A stretch of 31,784 nt of DNA from an uncultured Clostridia bacterium (GTDB lineage: Bacteria; Bacillota; Clostridia; Christensenellales; Maliibacteriaceae), in contig CAKTSO010000006.1 in NCBI GenBank assembly GCA_934613185.1, positions 1 to 31,784 on the forward strand, in the 5' to 3' direction. Shown piece by piece: positions 1-8,149 of the stretch. Each line of letters opens with the position of its first letter. The stretch's first letter is position 1. A program made the position numbers and the translations under genes. Below the pieces are notes generated by a model that saw nothing but the letters and a program-made list of their open reading frames with translations, was not told where the DNA came from and ran no database searches.

Positions 1-1329
1 GCCCTCTTCGACGCCGGGCTGGTCGTAGGCGTTGATGTTGAGAAGCTCGCCGCAGTAGGCGGTCTCCATCATGAAGTAATACATGAGTTCGCCGATGGTG
101 AACGCGTTGACCTCGGGCAGCGTGATCGTGCGGTTCATCTTGCCCTGCTTCAAAAGCGCGAACTCGGTGGCAAGCTGTTCGGCACAGATCAGCTCGTTTT
201 GCGTATGGCCGCCGAGGAAGGAGACGTCGGGGATGTCGTCGTAGGCGCCGGGGATGGGCATGACAGTGCGATAGCGATCCACGCCGACGAACGTCACGAA
301 CTTGTCGCGCGGGCCTTCGGCGTAAAGCTGGACCTGCGAGTGCTGGTCGGTAACGCCGAGGGACTTGACGGGCGTCTGACCCACGCGTACCTCGTTGCCC
401 TGACGGTCGAACTTTTTGCCGAGGGATTCGGCCCAAAGCTGTGCGTACCAGTCGGCCATGTATTTAAGGCTGTCGACATAGGGCATGATGACGGAGATGT
501 TCTTGCCCTTGTGCATCGCGGCGTATTTGGCGGCGGCGCCGAGCATCGCGGGGTTCTTGGAAATGTCGTTCACGCGGCAGATCTCGTCCATATATGCGCA
601 GCCTTCGAGCATCGCGCGGATGTCGATGCCGCACGCCGCGGCGGGAAGAAGACCCACGGGGCAGATCTCGGAGAAGCGGCCGCCCACGCCGTCGGGGATG
701 ACGAACTTGCGCATGCCCTCGGCGTCGGCGATCTTGATCAGATTTCCGCGCTCTTTGTCGGTCGTGGCGTAGATGTGGCGCGCCCAGTCGTCGCCGACGG
801 CTTCGATCAGCTTTTCGCGGATGATGAGGAACTGGCTCATCGTCTCGCTCGTTGCGCCGGACTTGGAGATGACGTTGAACGCGGTCGTCTTCAAATCGAT
901 CACGTCGAACAGCGCGGCAAGACGCTCGGGGTCGACGTTGTCCTCGACGTAGAGCTTCGGATAGCCGTTGCGCTTTTCTTTTGGCAGCTCGTTCCAGCGC
1001 ATGTGGTTGAGCGCGAACTGAATGGCCGTGGGCCCGAGCGCCGAGCCGCCGATGCCGAGCACGACGAACGTGTCGAAATTCTCGCGAATCTCGCGCGCCG
1101 CGTCGAGAATGTCGGCGACGATCTCTTCCTGTTCATAGGGCATAACCATCCAGCCCATCATGCCTTTGCCGCGCGCGGCCTGAATCGCCTCGTGCGCGTC
1201 GTGCAGACGGCCTTCCAGTCCCGCGACGTCGTCCGCGGTGATGCCGTGGCCTTCGCCGACAAATTCATCGAACATGTTGTTCATGTCGACGCGAAGACGC
1301 ATCGATTCTTTCCACTGCTGTGTAGCCAT
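1..1329 (-). CDS. pgi: Glucose-6-phosphate isomerase (3' end beyond window)
   Basis: Interconverts glucose 6-phosphate and fructose 6-phosphate in glycolysis/gluconeogenesis, in the cytoplasm. Reading leftwards from ATG at 1329, 443 codons stay open to the window edge. The protein begins MATQQWKESMRLRVDMNN and carries the isomerase-type sugar-isomerase (SIS) fold segments: a GIGGSALGP loop, VISKSGATSET, and GGRFSEICPVGLLPAAACGI, which matches the family signature. Bacillus-type enzymes are about 450 residues, so only a few C-terminal residues should be missing. An AAAGG-type ribosome binding site lies about 10 bases upstream of the start. It is transcribed divergently from the small membrane protein at 1452. 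The identification is secure; the true stop is outside the window. Confidence 0.95.
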   Translation of the reverse strand, partial: MATQQWKESMRLRVDMNNMFDEFVGEGHGITADDVAGLEGRLHDAHEAIQAARGKGMMGWMVMPYEQEEIVADILDAAREIRENFDTFVVLGIGGSALGPTAIQFALNHMRWNELPKEKRNGYPKLYVEDNVDPERLAALFDVIDLKTTAFNVISKSGATSETMSQFLIIREKLIEAVGDDWARHIYATTDKERGNLIKIADAEGMRKFVIPDGVGGRFSEICPVGLLPAAACGIDIRAMLEGCAYMDEICRVNDISKNPAMLGAAAKYAAMHKGKNISVIMPYVDSLKYMADWYAQLWAESLGKKFDRQGNEVRVGQTPVKSLGVTDQHSQVQLYAEGPRDKFVTFVGVDRYRTVMPIPGAYDDIPDVSFLGGHTQNELICAEQLATEFALLKQGKMNRTITLPEVNAFTIGELMYYFMMETAYCGELLNINAYDQPGVEEG

Positions 1330-1451
1330 AACGTTTTCCAGCCTTTCTTTTTTATTAATATTGGTCGGTCTCGATGGGATATCGCGGCTTTTTCGTGCTT
1401 TTTCATCCGAGGGGCGCATACGCTCCTTTTGAAAGGCGGCGATCCTGCGGC

Positions 1452-1931
1452 ATGAAGAAAAAGCCCTTTTTTATTATAACAGCCATTTTGTGCGTCTGCA
1501 TTGTGTTTTTTGCGCTGCGCATGATAAAGACGGCGAACCGTGAAAAAACGGGCGCGGCGATCGTGCGCGTGCGCGACGGCTTTCACGGTGCGCCGGTAGA
1601 AAACGCGCGCGTGACGCTTCTTCGAACGGGCAGACGTTTTTTGACTGCGGCGGACGGGTCGACGGAAAGGATAGCCGTTCCCATCCTGCGCGATGCCAAC
1701 GCCGATCTGGCGCGGAGCCTTCGCGGCGGATGGGACGAAGCGGCGCTTTTCATCCGCGCGGACGGTTATGTCGACACGCTCGTTCTGCACGTCGCCGTTC
1801 GAGAGAACGAGACGCGCGAGATCACGGTCGACCTGTTTCAAACAAGCGACGTTCCGGGGCAGGACGTCGTCGTCATCGGCGACGCGCCGCCCGAAGAATG
1901 GATCGAACGCGTGCAAAAGCGCTTTTCCTGA
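1452..1931 (+). CDS. Membrane-anchored protein with carboxypeptidase-regulatory-like beta-sandwich
   Basis: 159-residue protein of unknown function. It starts MKKKPFFIITAILCVCIVFF: a short basic N-terminus followed by one hydrophobic segment (about residues 4-22), so it is probably a signal anchor with the rest outside the cell. Residues about 35-80 (IVRVRDGFHGAPVENARVTL, then a T/D-G turn) resemble the transthyretin/carboxypeptidase-regulatory fold, in which a variable 'PV.NA.V.L' strand pair is followed by '.T..DG'. The last part (FIRADGYVD..., VVIGDAPPEEW) fits the same sandwich. I chose this ATG because hydrophobicity begins directly after it and a GAAAGGCGG site lies upstream; the frame is open back to 1374 but that extension is polar and unlikely. 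It converges on the ribokinase with only 15 bases between them. The fold assignment is inference. Confidence 0.7.
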   Translation: MKKKPFFIITAILCVCIVFFALRMIKTANREKTGAAIVRVRDGFHGAPVENARVTLLRTGRRFLTAADGSTERIAVPILRDANADLARSLRGGWDEAALFIRADGYVDTLVLHVAVRENETREITVDLFQTSDVPGQDVVVIGDAPPEEWIERVQKRFS

Positions 1932-1946
1932 AATTAGATTTTCGAT

Positions 1947-2876
1947 TTAATCTTTCTGTGCCGCCAAAAAGGCGTCGATTTCTTCTTTTTTCGGCAGGGA
2001 CGGCTGCGCGCCCATGCGCGTCGCGGCGAGCGCGCCCGCGGCGTTGGCGCGGCGGACGGCGGCGAAAATGTCGTGCGTCTGCACATAGCCCAAAGCCAGC
2101 GCGGCGGTGAACGAATCGCCTGCGGCGGTGGGGTCGACCGCGTCGACGCGGAACGACGGCACAAACGTCGATTCCCGTCCGTCGTAGATAAAAGCGCCGC
2201 GCGCGCCGAGCTTTAAGACAACGAACTTCGCCTGCGTGCGCTTATAAAGATCCTGCGCCGCAAGAAGGCAGTCGTCCATCGTTTCCACGGGCATACCGCC
2301 CGTCAAAAGCGTCGTCTCCGTCTCGTTGGGGGAGAAGATCGTGATCCCGCGAAGCTCCTCCAGGGGCAGCGGCAGCGCGGGGCCCGCGTCGATGATGACG
2401 GGAATGTCGCGGGAGGCCGCCCAGGCGCAGCCCTTCACGACGGAATCAAACGGCACTTCAAACTGCGTCATCATCGCGTCGAACGGCTCATCCAGAATTT
2501 CTTTGGGGATGTCGTCGAAGCTGAAATGCTCGTTTGCGCCGGGGACGACGATGATGCGGCTGTTTCCGTCGTGTTCGACGGTGCAAAGCGCAAATCCCGT
2601 CTGTGCGCGGTCGGTGAAGCGCACGGCGCGCGTGTCCAGACCCTCTTCGTTATAGCTTTCGGCGATGGCGTGGCCGTCCTTGTCGTCGCCGAGGCACGCG
2701 GCGATCGTGACGGCGGCGTCCTGACGGGCGAACGCGACGGCGGCGTTGCTCCCCTTGCCGCCGACGGCATAGCCGTAGGACTCGGCGCGGAAGGTTTCGC
2801 CGGGCGCGGGCATGTGATCCATTTCAAGGATCATGTCGCGGTTGGCGCTTGCAAGAACGAGAATTCTCTTTTTCAT
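1947..2876 (-). CDS. rbsK: Ribokinase / PfkB-family carbohydrate kinase
   Basis: ATP-dependent sugar kinase of the PfkB family, most like ribokinase, which makes ribose 5-phosphate from ribose. The 309-residue length is normal. The N-terminal substrate motif GGKGSNAA is at about 39-46, and the C-terminal signature DPTAAGDSF is at 248-256, with D254 as the expected catalytic base and AAGD as the anion hole. The SPNE motif (182-185) is typical of ribokinases. AAGGAAG lies upstream of the ATG. The gene follows the EutT-like gene on the same strand after 59 bases and may be co-transcribed. No ribose transporter or regulator is beside it, so the substrate could be another pentose or nucleoside; the family is certain, the substrate less so. 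Confidence 0.85.
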   Translation of the reverse strand: MKKRILVLASANRDMILEMDHMPAPGETFRAESYGYAVGGKGSNAAVAFARQDAAVTIAACLGDDKDGHAIAESYNEEGLDTRAVRFTDRAQTGFALCTVEHDGNSRIIVVPGANEHFSFDDIPKEILDEPFDAMMTQFEVPFDSVVKGCAWAASRDIPVIIDAGPALPLPLEELRGITIFSPNETETTLLTGGMPVETMDDCLLAAQDLYKRTQAKFVVLKLGARGAFIYDGRESTFVPSFRVDAVDPTAAGDSFTAALALGYVQTHDIFAAVRRANAAGALAATRMGAQPSLPKKEEIDAFLAAQKD

Positions 2877-2935
2877 GGCGTTTCCACTTCCTTTTACGAT
2901 TGGCTTGTCTTCCTATTACAGTTTACAGCATCGCG

Positions 2936-3421
2936 TCATATCGCGCCGCCGCTTTGACTTTCCCGCATTTGGCAGAAAAGAACGTACGCCGCGCCGGAAA
3001 GCGCGTTGAGCGTGTCATGAATGTCGTGACGTTCGGGCAGAAGTTCGATCGCGCCCAGTTCGGCCCGGCGGATATCGGTGCGGAAAAGATTGAGCCGCGC
3101 GCAGCATTCGCCGACGCTTTCGTCGATCAGGCGATGCCCGCCGGGCGGGTCGTGCGACAGCGCGTGCAGCTCATCCAGCGGCCGGCCGCCGACATGATAG
3201 CGATCGCACGACGGCAGCGGCTTTTCCAGAACTTCCGCGCGCATGATATCGGCCAAAATGCCGAGTATGTCGTGCAGCGAAGCGCAAACAAAGGCATCCG
3301 TGCAAAGCGCGGCGCAGAGCGTGCATTCGGCCTCCAGACGATCGATCAGCCCGCGAAAGACGATCCGCGGGTGCGTTTTGGGGACGAATTGATCGCCGAA
3401 AAGACAGGTCAGGTCCGACAA
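2936..3421 (-). CDS. EutT-like cobalamin adenosyltransferase domain, stand-alone (TTG start)
   Basis: 161-residue protein resembling the C-terminal half of EutT, the ethanolamine-pathway ATP:cob(I)alamin adenosyltransferase. The match runs over the whole length: THPRIVFRGLIDRLEA (EutT: SDPRLGFRAVLDS), DIMRAEVLEKPL (EutT: NIMRADALGEPL), ELHALSHDP (EutT: DLHRLSHQP), ARLNLFRTDIRRAELGA, and TLNALSGAAYVLF near the end. EutT's N-terminal region with its His/Cys metal motif is absent, so either this is a reduced enzyme or the domain does something else. The start is TTG at 3421, chosen because GGAGG lies nine bases upstream; no in-frame ATG is close. No eut or cobalamin gene is in the window. EutT comparison is from memory of the family. 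Confidence 0.65.
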   Translation of the reverse strand: MSDLTCLFGDQFVPKTHPRIVFRGLIDRLEAECTLCAALCTDAFVCASLHDILGILADIMRAEVLEKPLPSCDRYHVGGRPLDELHALSHDPPGGHRLIDESVGECCARLNLFRTDIRRAELGAIELLPERHDIHDTLNALSGAAYVLFCQMRESQSGGAI

Positions 3422-3460
3422 TACGTAAATCCTCCATTTCCAGCGTTGTGTTCCATAGTC

Positions 3461-3469
3461 ATTATAGCA
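3461..3469 (-). promoter_or_regulatory. Extended -10 promoter for the EutT-like gene
   Basis: On the minus strand TGCTATAAT (an extended -10: TG, one base, TATAAT) lies about 40 bases upstream of the TTG start. The -35 region 17 bases further up (TTCGGA at 3489-3484) is weak, as is common with extended -10 promoters. Confidence 0.55.
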
Positions 3470-3539
3470 TAAGCGCGGAATTTTCCGAAAGGCAATTTGC
3501 GGCTTTGCATCGGCAGAAAAATCATTTGTCGCACCGCCC

Positions 3540-3568
3540 TTGTATAAACCGACGCGATTCGGTATAAT
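3540..3568 (+). promoter_or_regulatory. Promoter for zapA (-mutS2)
   Basis: TTGTAT at 3540-3545 and a perfect TATAAT at 3563-3568 are separated by 17 bases. The start codon of zapA is 66 bases downstream of the -10 box. Confidence 0.7.
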
Positions 3569-3633
3569 AGATGATAAGAAGCTGCGCCGATATGCGCGGC
3601 GGATGAGTTTTTAAAGTTGAGCGAGGGATCGTT

Positions 3634-3999
3634 ATGGATAAGATCAAAACCACCGTGCGCATCGGCGGAAAAGAATATACGATGACCGGCAGCGATTCGG
3701 AGGAATATATCCATCGCGTCGCCATTTATGTCGACCGCAAAATGTCCCAGATCGAGGAGAGCAACAATAATCTGAGCACGACCATGCTCGCCGTTTTGAC
3801 GTGCCTGAATATTGCCGACGAACTGCTCAAGCTTCGGGAGGAGACGGGCGACATGCGCCAGCAGCTGGAGAACGCGCGCCGCCAGGTCGAGGCGCTGACC
3901 CGCCAGCAGGAGGCGAACGCTACGGAGATGAACCGCCTGCAAAAGGAGAATATCCTTCTGCGCGAGGCTCGTCAGGGCGCCGCGCCGCGCCGCCAGTAA
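3634..3999 (+). CDS. zapA: Cell division protein ZapA
   Basis: FtsZ-associated protein that bundles FtsZ filaments at the division site. The 121-residue protein begins MDKIKTTVRIGGKEYTMTGSD, the typical ZapA beta-hairpin ('V.I.G..Y.l.g..~e.y'), followed by the YIHRVAIYVDRKM helix and a long coiled coil (about residues 55-112, NIADELLKLREETGDM onward) that forms the dimer/tetramer stalk. The length fits clostridial ZapA. It has a good upstream promoter and lies immediately before mutS2, an arrangement common in Bacillota, so the two are probably co-transcribed. The basic, low-complexity tail (GAAPRRQ) is probably disordered. Confidence 0.93.
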   Translation: MDKIKTTVRIGGKEYTMTGSDSEEYIHRVAIYVDRKMSQIEESNNNLSTTMLAVLTCLNIADELLKLREETGDMRQQLENARRQVEALTRQQEANATEMNRLQKENILLREARQGAAPRRQ

Positions 4000-4136
4000 G
4001 CGGATCAAAAGCACGCGGCAATTTTATAGTTTGAAACATCGGCGGGCATGGGACGACTGTGCTCGCTTATGCTTTTTCGTTCGGATTTTATTCGGATCAT
4101 TCCATATTTTTCTATATTCTTTCGGAAAGGAAACCC

Positions 4137-6509
4137 ATGCAGATTCTCGGCGAAGGAAAAAACATCGACTGGCCGCGCGTTCACGCGATGCTTTGTGAAA
4201 ACGCGCGCACCGCGCCCGGACGCGAGATTTTGGAATCTTTGACGCCGAGCGCGCAGCGCAGCGTCGTGGAAGAAATGCTCGAAAAAACGGCGCAGGCGGA
4301 GAGCCTGCTTTACAATCGCGGCGACAACCCCGTGCAGCCGTTTGAAGACGTGCGCGGCGTGGTCGCGCGCGCTCGCGCAGGCGGCGTTTTGTCGATGAAA
4401 GAGCTGCTCGATGTGGCGCAGATGCTCCGGTGCGCTCTTCAGGTCAACCGCGCCGTGGGGCAGACGGCGACCATCGCGCCCGACCTTTGCGCCATCGCAT
4501 GCCTGATTGATCCGCATGCGCGCCTGGAACAGGAGATCGAGCGCTGCATCATCAGCCCCGACGAGATGAGCGACACGGCAAGCGCGACGCTTTCGTCCAT
4601 TCGCCGCCGCATCAAAAGCGCGAACGCCGAAATTCAGCAGCGGCTGTCTTCCATGATCCATTCGTCCTCGATGCAGAAAGTGCTGCAGGATGCGATCGTC
4701 ACAAAGCGCGGCGGGCGCTACGTTCTTCCCGTGCGGCAGGAATATCGCCAGCAGGTCAGCGGCATCGTCCACGACCAAAGCGCAAGCGGCGCGACGATCT
4801 ACGTCGAGCCGATGGCGATCGTGCAGATCAACAACGATCTTCGTACGCTTGCGGGAGAGGAAGCGCAGGAGATCGAGCGCATTTTGAGCGTCCTGACCGC
4901 GCAGGTCGAGGGCGCATCGCGCGAGCTTTTGCAGAACATGGCCGCGATGGGCGAATTGGACGCGATCTTCGCACGGGGCGAACTGGCGCGCAAGATGAAA
5001 GCGACGCGCCCTGCGATTTCCGACGATTTTTCGATCGTCATCAAGCGCGGAAGGCATCCGCTGCTCGATCCTGCGACAGTCGTTCCGCTCGACCTTTGGA
5101 TCGGCGAGGATTTTACGCAGCTTTTGATCACCGGCCCGAATACCGGCGGCAAAACGGTCAGCTTGAAGACCGTCGGGCTTTTCGCCGTCATGACGCAGTG
5201 CGGGCTTTTCCTGCCTGCCGACGAGGGGACGCGTTTTCCCGTTTTTGCGCGCATGTTCGCCGACGTGGGCGACGAACAGAGCATCGAGCAGAGCCTGTCG
5301 ACGTTCTCGGCGCACATGAAGAACATCGTGCAGATTTTAAAAGATACCGACGACGAGACGCTCGTTCTTTTGGACGAACTCGGCGCGGGGACGGATCCGA
5401 CCGAGGGCGCGGCGCTCGCCGTCTCCATTTTGGAGGAGATCCGCTCCCGCGGCGCACTGTCGATCGCCACGACGCATTACAGCGAATTGAAGGCCTACGC
5501 CATGACGACGAAAAACGTCTGCAACGCCTCCGTCGAGTTCGATGTGGAGACGCTGCGTCCGACGTATCGGCTGTCGATCGGCGTGCCGGGGCGCTCGAAC
5601 GCGTTTGAGATCTCCAAGCGCCTCGGATTGGACGAACGGATCATCGACCGCGCAAGAGATTATGTCTCGGGCGAAAGCGTGCGCTTTGAAGAAGTCATCT
5701 CCAGCGCGCAGGAGACGCAGCGCCGTGCCGAGCAGCAGATCGAAGACACCCGTCAGGCGCTCCTTGAGGCAAAAGAGGCGCGCCGCGAGGCCATCCGTTC
5801 GCGCGACGCGTGGATCAAACAGCGCGATAAGCTTCTGGAGCTTGCGCGTGCGCAGGCGGCGGAATCGATCGCCGAGGCAAAGCGCGAGGGGCAGAAGATC
5901 ATCGACGAAATGAACCGCCTCCTTCGCGAGGGCAACGGGCAGATCAAGCCGCATCAAATGCACGCACTGCAAAAGAAATTCGACGAAAAGCTCGACGCCG
6001 CCGCGCCCGCGCCGCCGATGGCGTCGATGGGAACGGAAGAGGGCGTCGTCACGCAGTTTGAAGTCGGCATGACGGTTTTGTATAAACGACTGAACCAGAA
6101 GGCGACCGTCCTTCGTCTGCCCGACGACAGCGGCCGCGTGCAGATCGCGATCGGCTCGATGAAGCTCATGGCTCCGAAAGAAGAGCTTTATCACACGCGC
6201 GGCAGCGCTTCGGGCCCCGCGCCGTCCATGCCGCAGGCGAAGAATTTTCAGGCTGTCGGCCGCGATCTTCCGCTTCAATGCGACCTGCGCGGCATGACGA
6301 TCGAGGAGGCGCGCATCGAGGTCGACCGCTATCTTGACGAGGCGATGCTCGCGGGGCTTACGAAAGTCACGATTGTCCACGGCAAGGGGACCGGCGCACT
6401 GCGCACGGGCATCCGCGCGTATTTGAAGACGCATCCGCTGGTCAAATCCATGCGCGAGGGCAAGTTCTCCGAAGGGGAAGACGGCGTGAGCATCGTGGAG
6501 CTGAAATAA
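4137..6509 (+). CDS. mutS2: Endonuclease MutS2
   Basis: MutS-family ATPase that acts on branched DNA, suppresses homeologous recombination and, in Bacillus, rescues collided ribosomes. The 790-residue length is normal. The core (1-320) is followed by the ATPase with Walker A GPNTGGKT (333-340), Walker B LLDELGAGTDPTEG (D413) and STFSAHM; then a long coiled coil (about 520-620, Ala/Arg/Glu-rich), a KOW-like linker region, and the C-terminal Smr nuclease domain from about 714 with CDLRGMTIEEA (D716) and VHGKGTGALR (H748). I chose ATG 4137 over the in-frame ATG at 4059 because GGAAAGG lies just upstream and the family starts here; the 26 extra residues would be hydrophobic and atypical. It follows zapA after 137 bases. 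Confidence 0.95.
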   Translation: MQILGEGKNIDWPRVHAMLCENARTAPGREILESLTPSAQRSVVEEMLEKTAQAESLLYNRGDNPVQPFEDVRGVVARARAGGVLSMKELLDVAQMLRCALQVNRAVGQTATIAPDLCAIACLIDPHARLEQEIERCIISPDEMSDTASATLSSIRRRIKSANAEIQQRLSSMIHSSSMQKVLQDAIVTKRGGRYVLPVRQEYRQQVSGIVHDQSASGATIYVEPMAIVQINNDLRTLAGEEAQEIERILSVLTAQVEGASRELLQNMAAMGELDAIFARGELARKMKATRPAISDDFSIVIKRGRHPLLDPATVVPLDLWIGEDFTQLLITGPNTGGKTVSLKTVGLFAVMTQCGLFLPADEGTRFPVFARMFADVGDEQSIEQSLSTFSAHMKNIVQILKDTDDETLVLLDELGAGTDPTEGAALAVSILEEIRSRGALSIATTHYSELKAYAMTTKNVCNASVEFDVETLRPTYRLSIGVPGRSNAFEISKRLGLDERIIDRARDYVSGESVRFEEVISSAQETQRRAEQQIEDTRQALLEAKEARREAIRSRDAWIKQRDKLLELARAQAAESIAEAKREGQKIIDEMNRLLREGNGQIKPHQMHALQKKFDEKLDAAAPAPPMASMGTEEGVVTQFEVGMTVLYKRLNQKATVLRLPDDSGRVQIAIGSMKLMAPKEELYHTRGSASGPAPSMPQAKNFQAVGRDLPLQCDLRGMTIEEARIEVDRYLDEAMLAGLTKVTIVHGKGTGALRTGIRAYLKTHPLVKSMREGKFSEGEDGVSIVELK

Positions 6510-6531
6510 CGCGCCATATCAATTAAGATCG

Positions 6532-6555
6532 AAAAGCGAACGCGATTTCGCTTTT
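6532..6555 (+). terminator. Possible intrinsic terminator between mutS2 and xylB
   Basis: AAAAGCGAA (6532-6540) and TTCGCTTTT (6547-6555) form a nine-pair stem around a six-base loop, 22 bases after the mutS2 stop. The stem's own 3' arm supplies the T-run. It is AU-rich, so termination may be partial and some read-through into xylB is possible. Confidence 0.5.
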
Positions 6556-6580
6556 GAATAAAACATAAGGAGATCCCATT

Positions 6581-8113
6581 ATGGCAAGATTACTCGGTGT
6601 GGACATCGGCACGTCGGGCACGAAGACCGTTCTGTTCGACGAATACGGCACGACGCTCGCCAGCGCCACGGCGGAATACCCGCTGTATCAGCCGCATATC
6701 GGCTGGGCGGAGCAGGATCCCGAGGACTGGTGGCGCGCCACGGCGCAGACGATTGCACAAGTTCTGCAAAAAAGCGGCACGCGCGGCGACGAAGTGACGG
6801 GCGTCGGGCTTTCGGGGCAGATGCACGGCATGGTTCTGCTCGGCGCGGACAACGAGGTCCTTCGTCCGGCGATCATCTGGTGCGACCAGCGCACGCAGAA
6901 ACAGTGCGACGACATCACGGAGATCATCGGTCGCGAACGTCTGATCCAAATCACAGCGAACCCCGCGATCACGGGCTTCACCGCCTCGAAGATCATGTGG
7001 GTCAAACAGAACCAGCCGGAAATTTACGACAAGATCCGAAAGATTCTGCTTCCCAAGGACTACATCCGCTTCCGCCTGACGGGCGAGTTTGCGACCGAAG
7101 TGTCCGACGCAAGCGGCATGCAGCTTTTGGACGTTCCGAATCGCTGCTGGAGCCGCGAGGTTCTGGAAAAGCTCGAGATCCCCTATGAGTGGATGGCGGA
7201 CGTCTACGAGTCGCAGGAGATCAGCGCGCGCGTCGATGCGCGCGGCGCGAAAGAAACGGGACTTGCCGTCGGCGTTCCCGTTGCGGGCGGCGGCGGAGAT
7301 CAGGCCGCGGGCGCGGTCGGCAACGGCATCGTGCGCCAGGGCATCGTCTCGGCGACGATCGGTTCCTCCGGCGTCGTGTTTGCGCATACCGACAAGCTTG
7401 CGATCGATCCCAAGGGGCGCGTGCATACGTTCTGCCACGCCGTGCCGGGCGCGTGGCACATCATGGGCGTCACGCAGGGCGCGGGCATTTCTTTAAAATG
7501 GCTGCGCGACGAATTTTTGGGCGAAGAGCGCGAGATCGCAAAGAGCCTCGGCGTCGATCCGTATGAACTGATGAACAAAGAGGCGGCATTGGCGCGCCCG
7601 GGCTGCGACGGACTTTTGTTCCTTCCTTATATGATGGGCGAACGCACGCCGCATCTTGACGCAAGCGCGAAGGGCGTCTTCTTCGGCCTTACCGCGATGC
7701 ACAAGCGCCGCGACATGATCCGCGCCGTGATGGAGGGCGTGTCCTACAGCCTTTTGGATTGCATGAATATCATCCGCGAACTGGGCGGCGACGCCGACGT
7801 CGTGCGCGCCTCGGGCGGCGGTGCGAGGAGCGTGCTTTGGCGGCAGATGATCTGCGATATGTTCCGAAGCGACGTGGCGACGATCCAGTCGGCCGAAGGG
7901 CCGGCGCTCGGCGTGGCTCTTCTGGCGGGCGTCGGCACGGGCGTTTACGGCAGCGTTCCCGAGGCCTGCGAGACGGTCATCAAGCAAAATCCCGTTCAAA
8001 AGCCAGACGAGGCCGCGGCAAAGGTCTACGAAACGTTTTATCCGGTCTACCGCGCGCTGTATCCCGCGCTCAAAGACTGCTATGCGCAAACGGCGCAGAT
8101 TCTTGCCGAATAA
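6581..8113 (+). CDS. xylB: Xylulokinase
   Basis: FGGY-family kinase that phosphorylates D-xylulose to xylulose 5-phosphate for the pentose phosphate pathway. The 510-residue length is typical. The N-terminal ATPase loop is LLGVDIGTSGTKTVLFD; the xylulokinase-type substrate segments GLSGQMHGMVLL and IIWCDQRT follow; the C-terminal domain has the GGGAR adenosine-binding motif and AEGPALGVALLAG. An AAGGAG site sits seven bases before the ATG. The response regulator at 8150 follows after 36 bases on the same strand. No xylose isomerase or transporter is in view, so the role in xylose use is inferred from the family; a related ketose as substrate cannot be excluded. Confidence 0.9.
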   Translation: MARLLGVDIGTSGTKTVLFDEYGTTLASATAEYPLYQPHIGWAEQDPEDWWRATAQTIAQVLQKSGTRGDEVTGVGLSGQMHGMVLLGADNEVLRPAIIWCDQRTQKQCDDITEIIGRERLIQITANPAITGFTASKIMWVKQNQPEIYDKIRKILLPKDYIRFRLTGEFATEVSDASGMQLLDVPNRCWSREVLEKLEIPYEWMADVYESQEISARVDARGAKETGLAVGVPVAGGGGDQAAGAVGNGIVRQGIVSATIGSSGVVFAHTDKLAIDPKGRVHTFCHAVPGAWHIMGVTQGAGISLKWLRDEFLGEEREIAKSLGVDPYELMNKEAALARPGCDGLLFLPYMMGERTPHLDASAKGVFFGLTAMHKRRDMIRAVMEGVSYSLLDCMNIIRELGGDADVVRASGGGARSVLWRQMICDMFRSDVATIQSAEGPALGVALLAGVGTGVYGSVPEACETVIKQNPVQKPDEAAAKVYETFYPVYRALYPALKDCYAQTAQILAE

Positions 8114-8149
8114 CGGGGACTTATCCAAATCGATCCGGGAGCCGAAACC

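Noticed and set aside
199..1455. Long plus-strand open frame opposite pgi
   Set aside because: It lies antisense to a confidently identified gene, has low-complexity His/Asp/Val-rich composition and no ribosome site; it is a by-product of GC-rich codon usage.
1932..1950. Possible terminator hairpin between the small membrane protein and the ribokinase
   Set aside because: Only five A/T-rich pairs (AGATT/AATCT) with an eight-base loop; too weak to call.
4005..5315. Long minus-strand open frame opposite mutS2
   Set aside because: Antisense to conserved mutS2 domains; Arg/His-rich translation with no family features. The same applies to the frame at 5337-6434.
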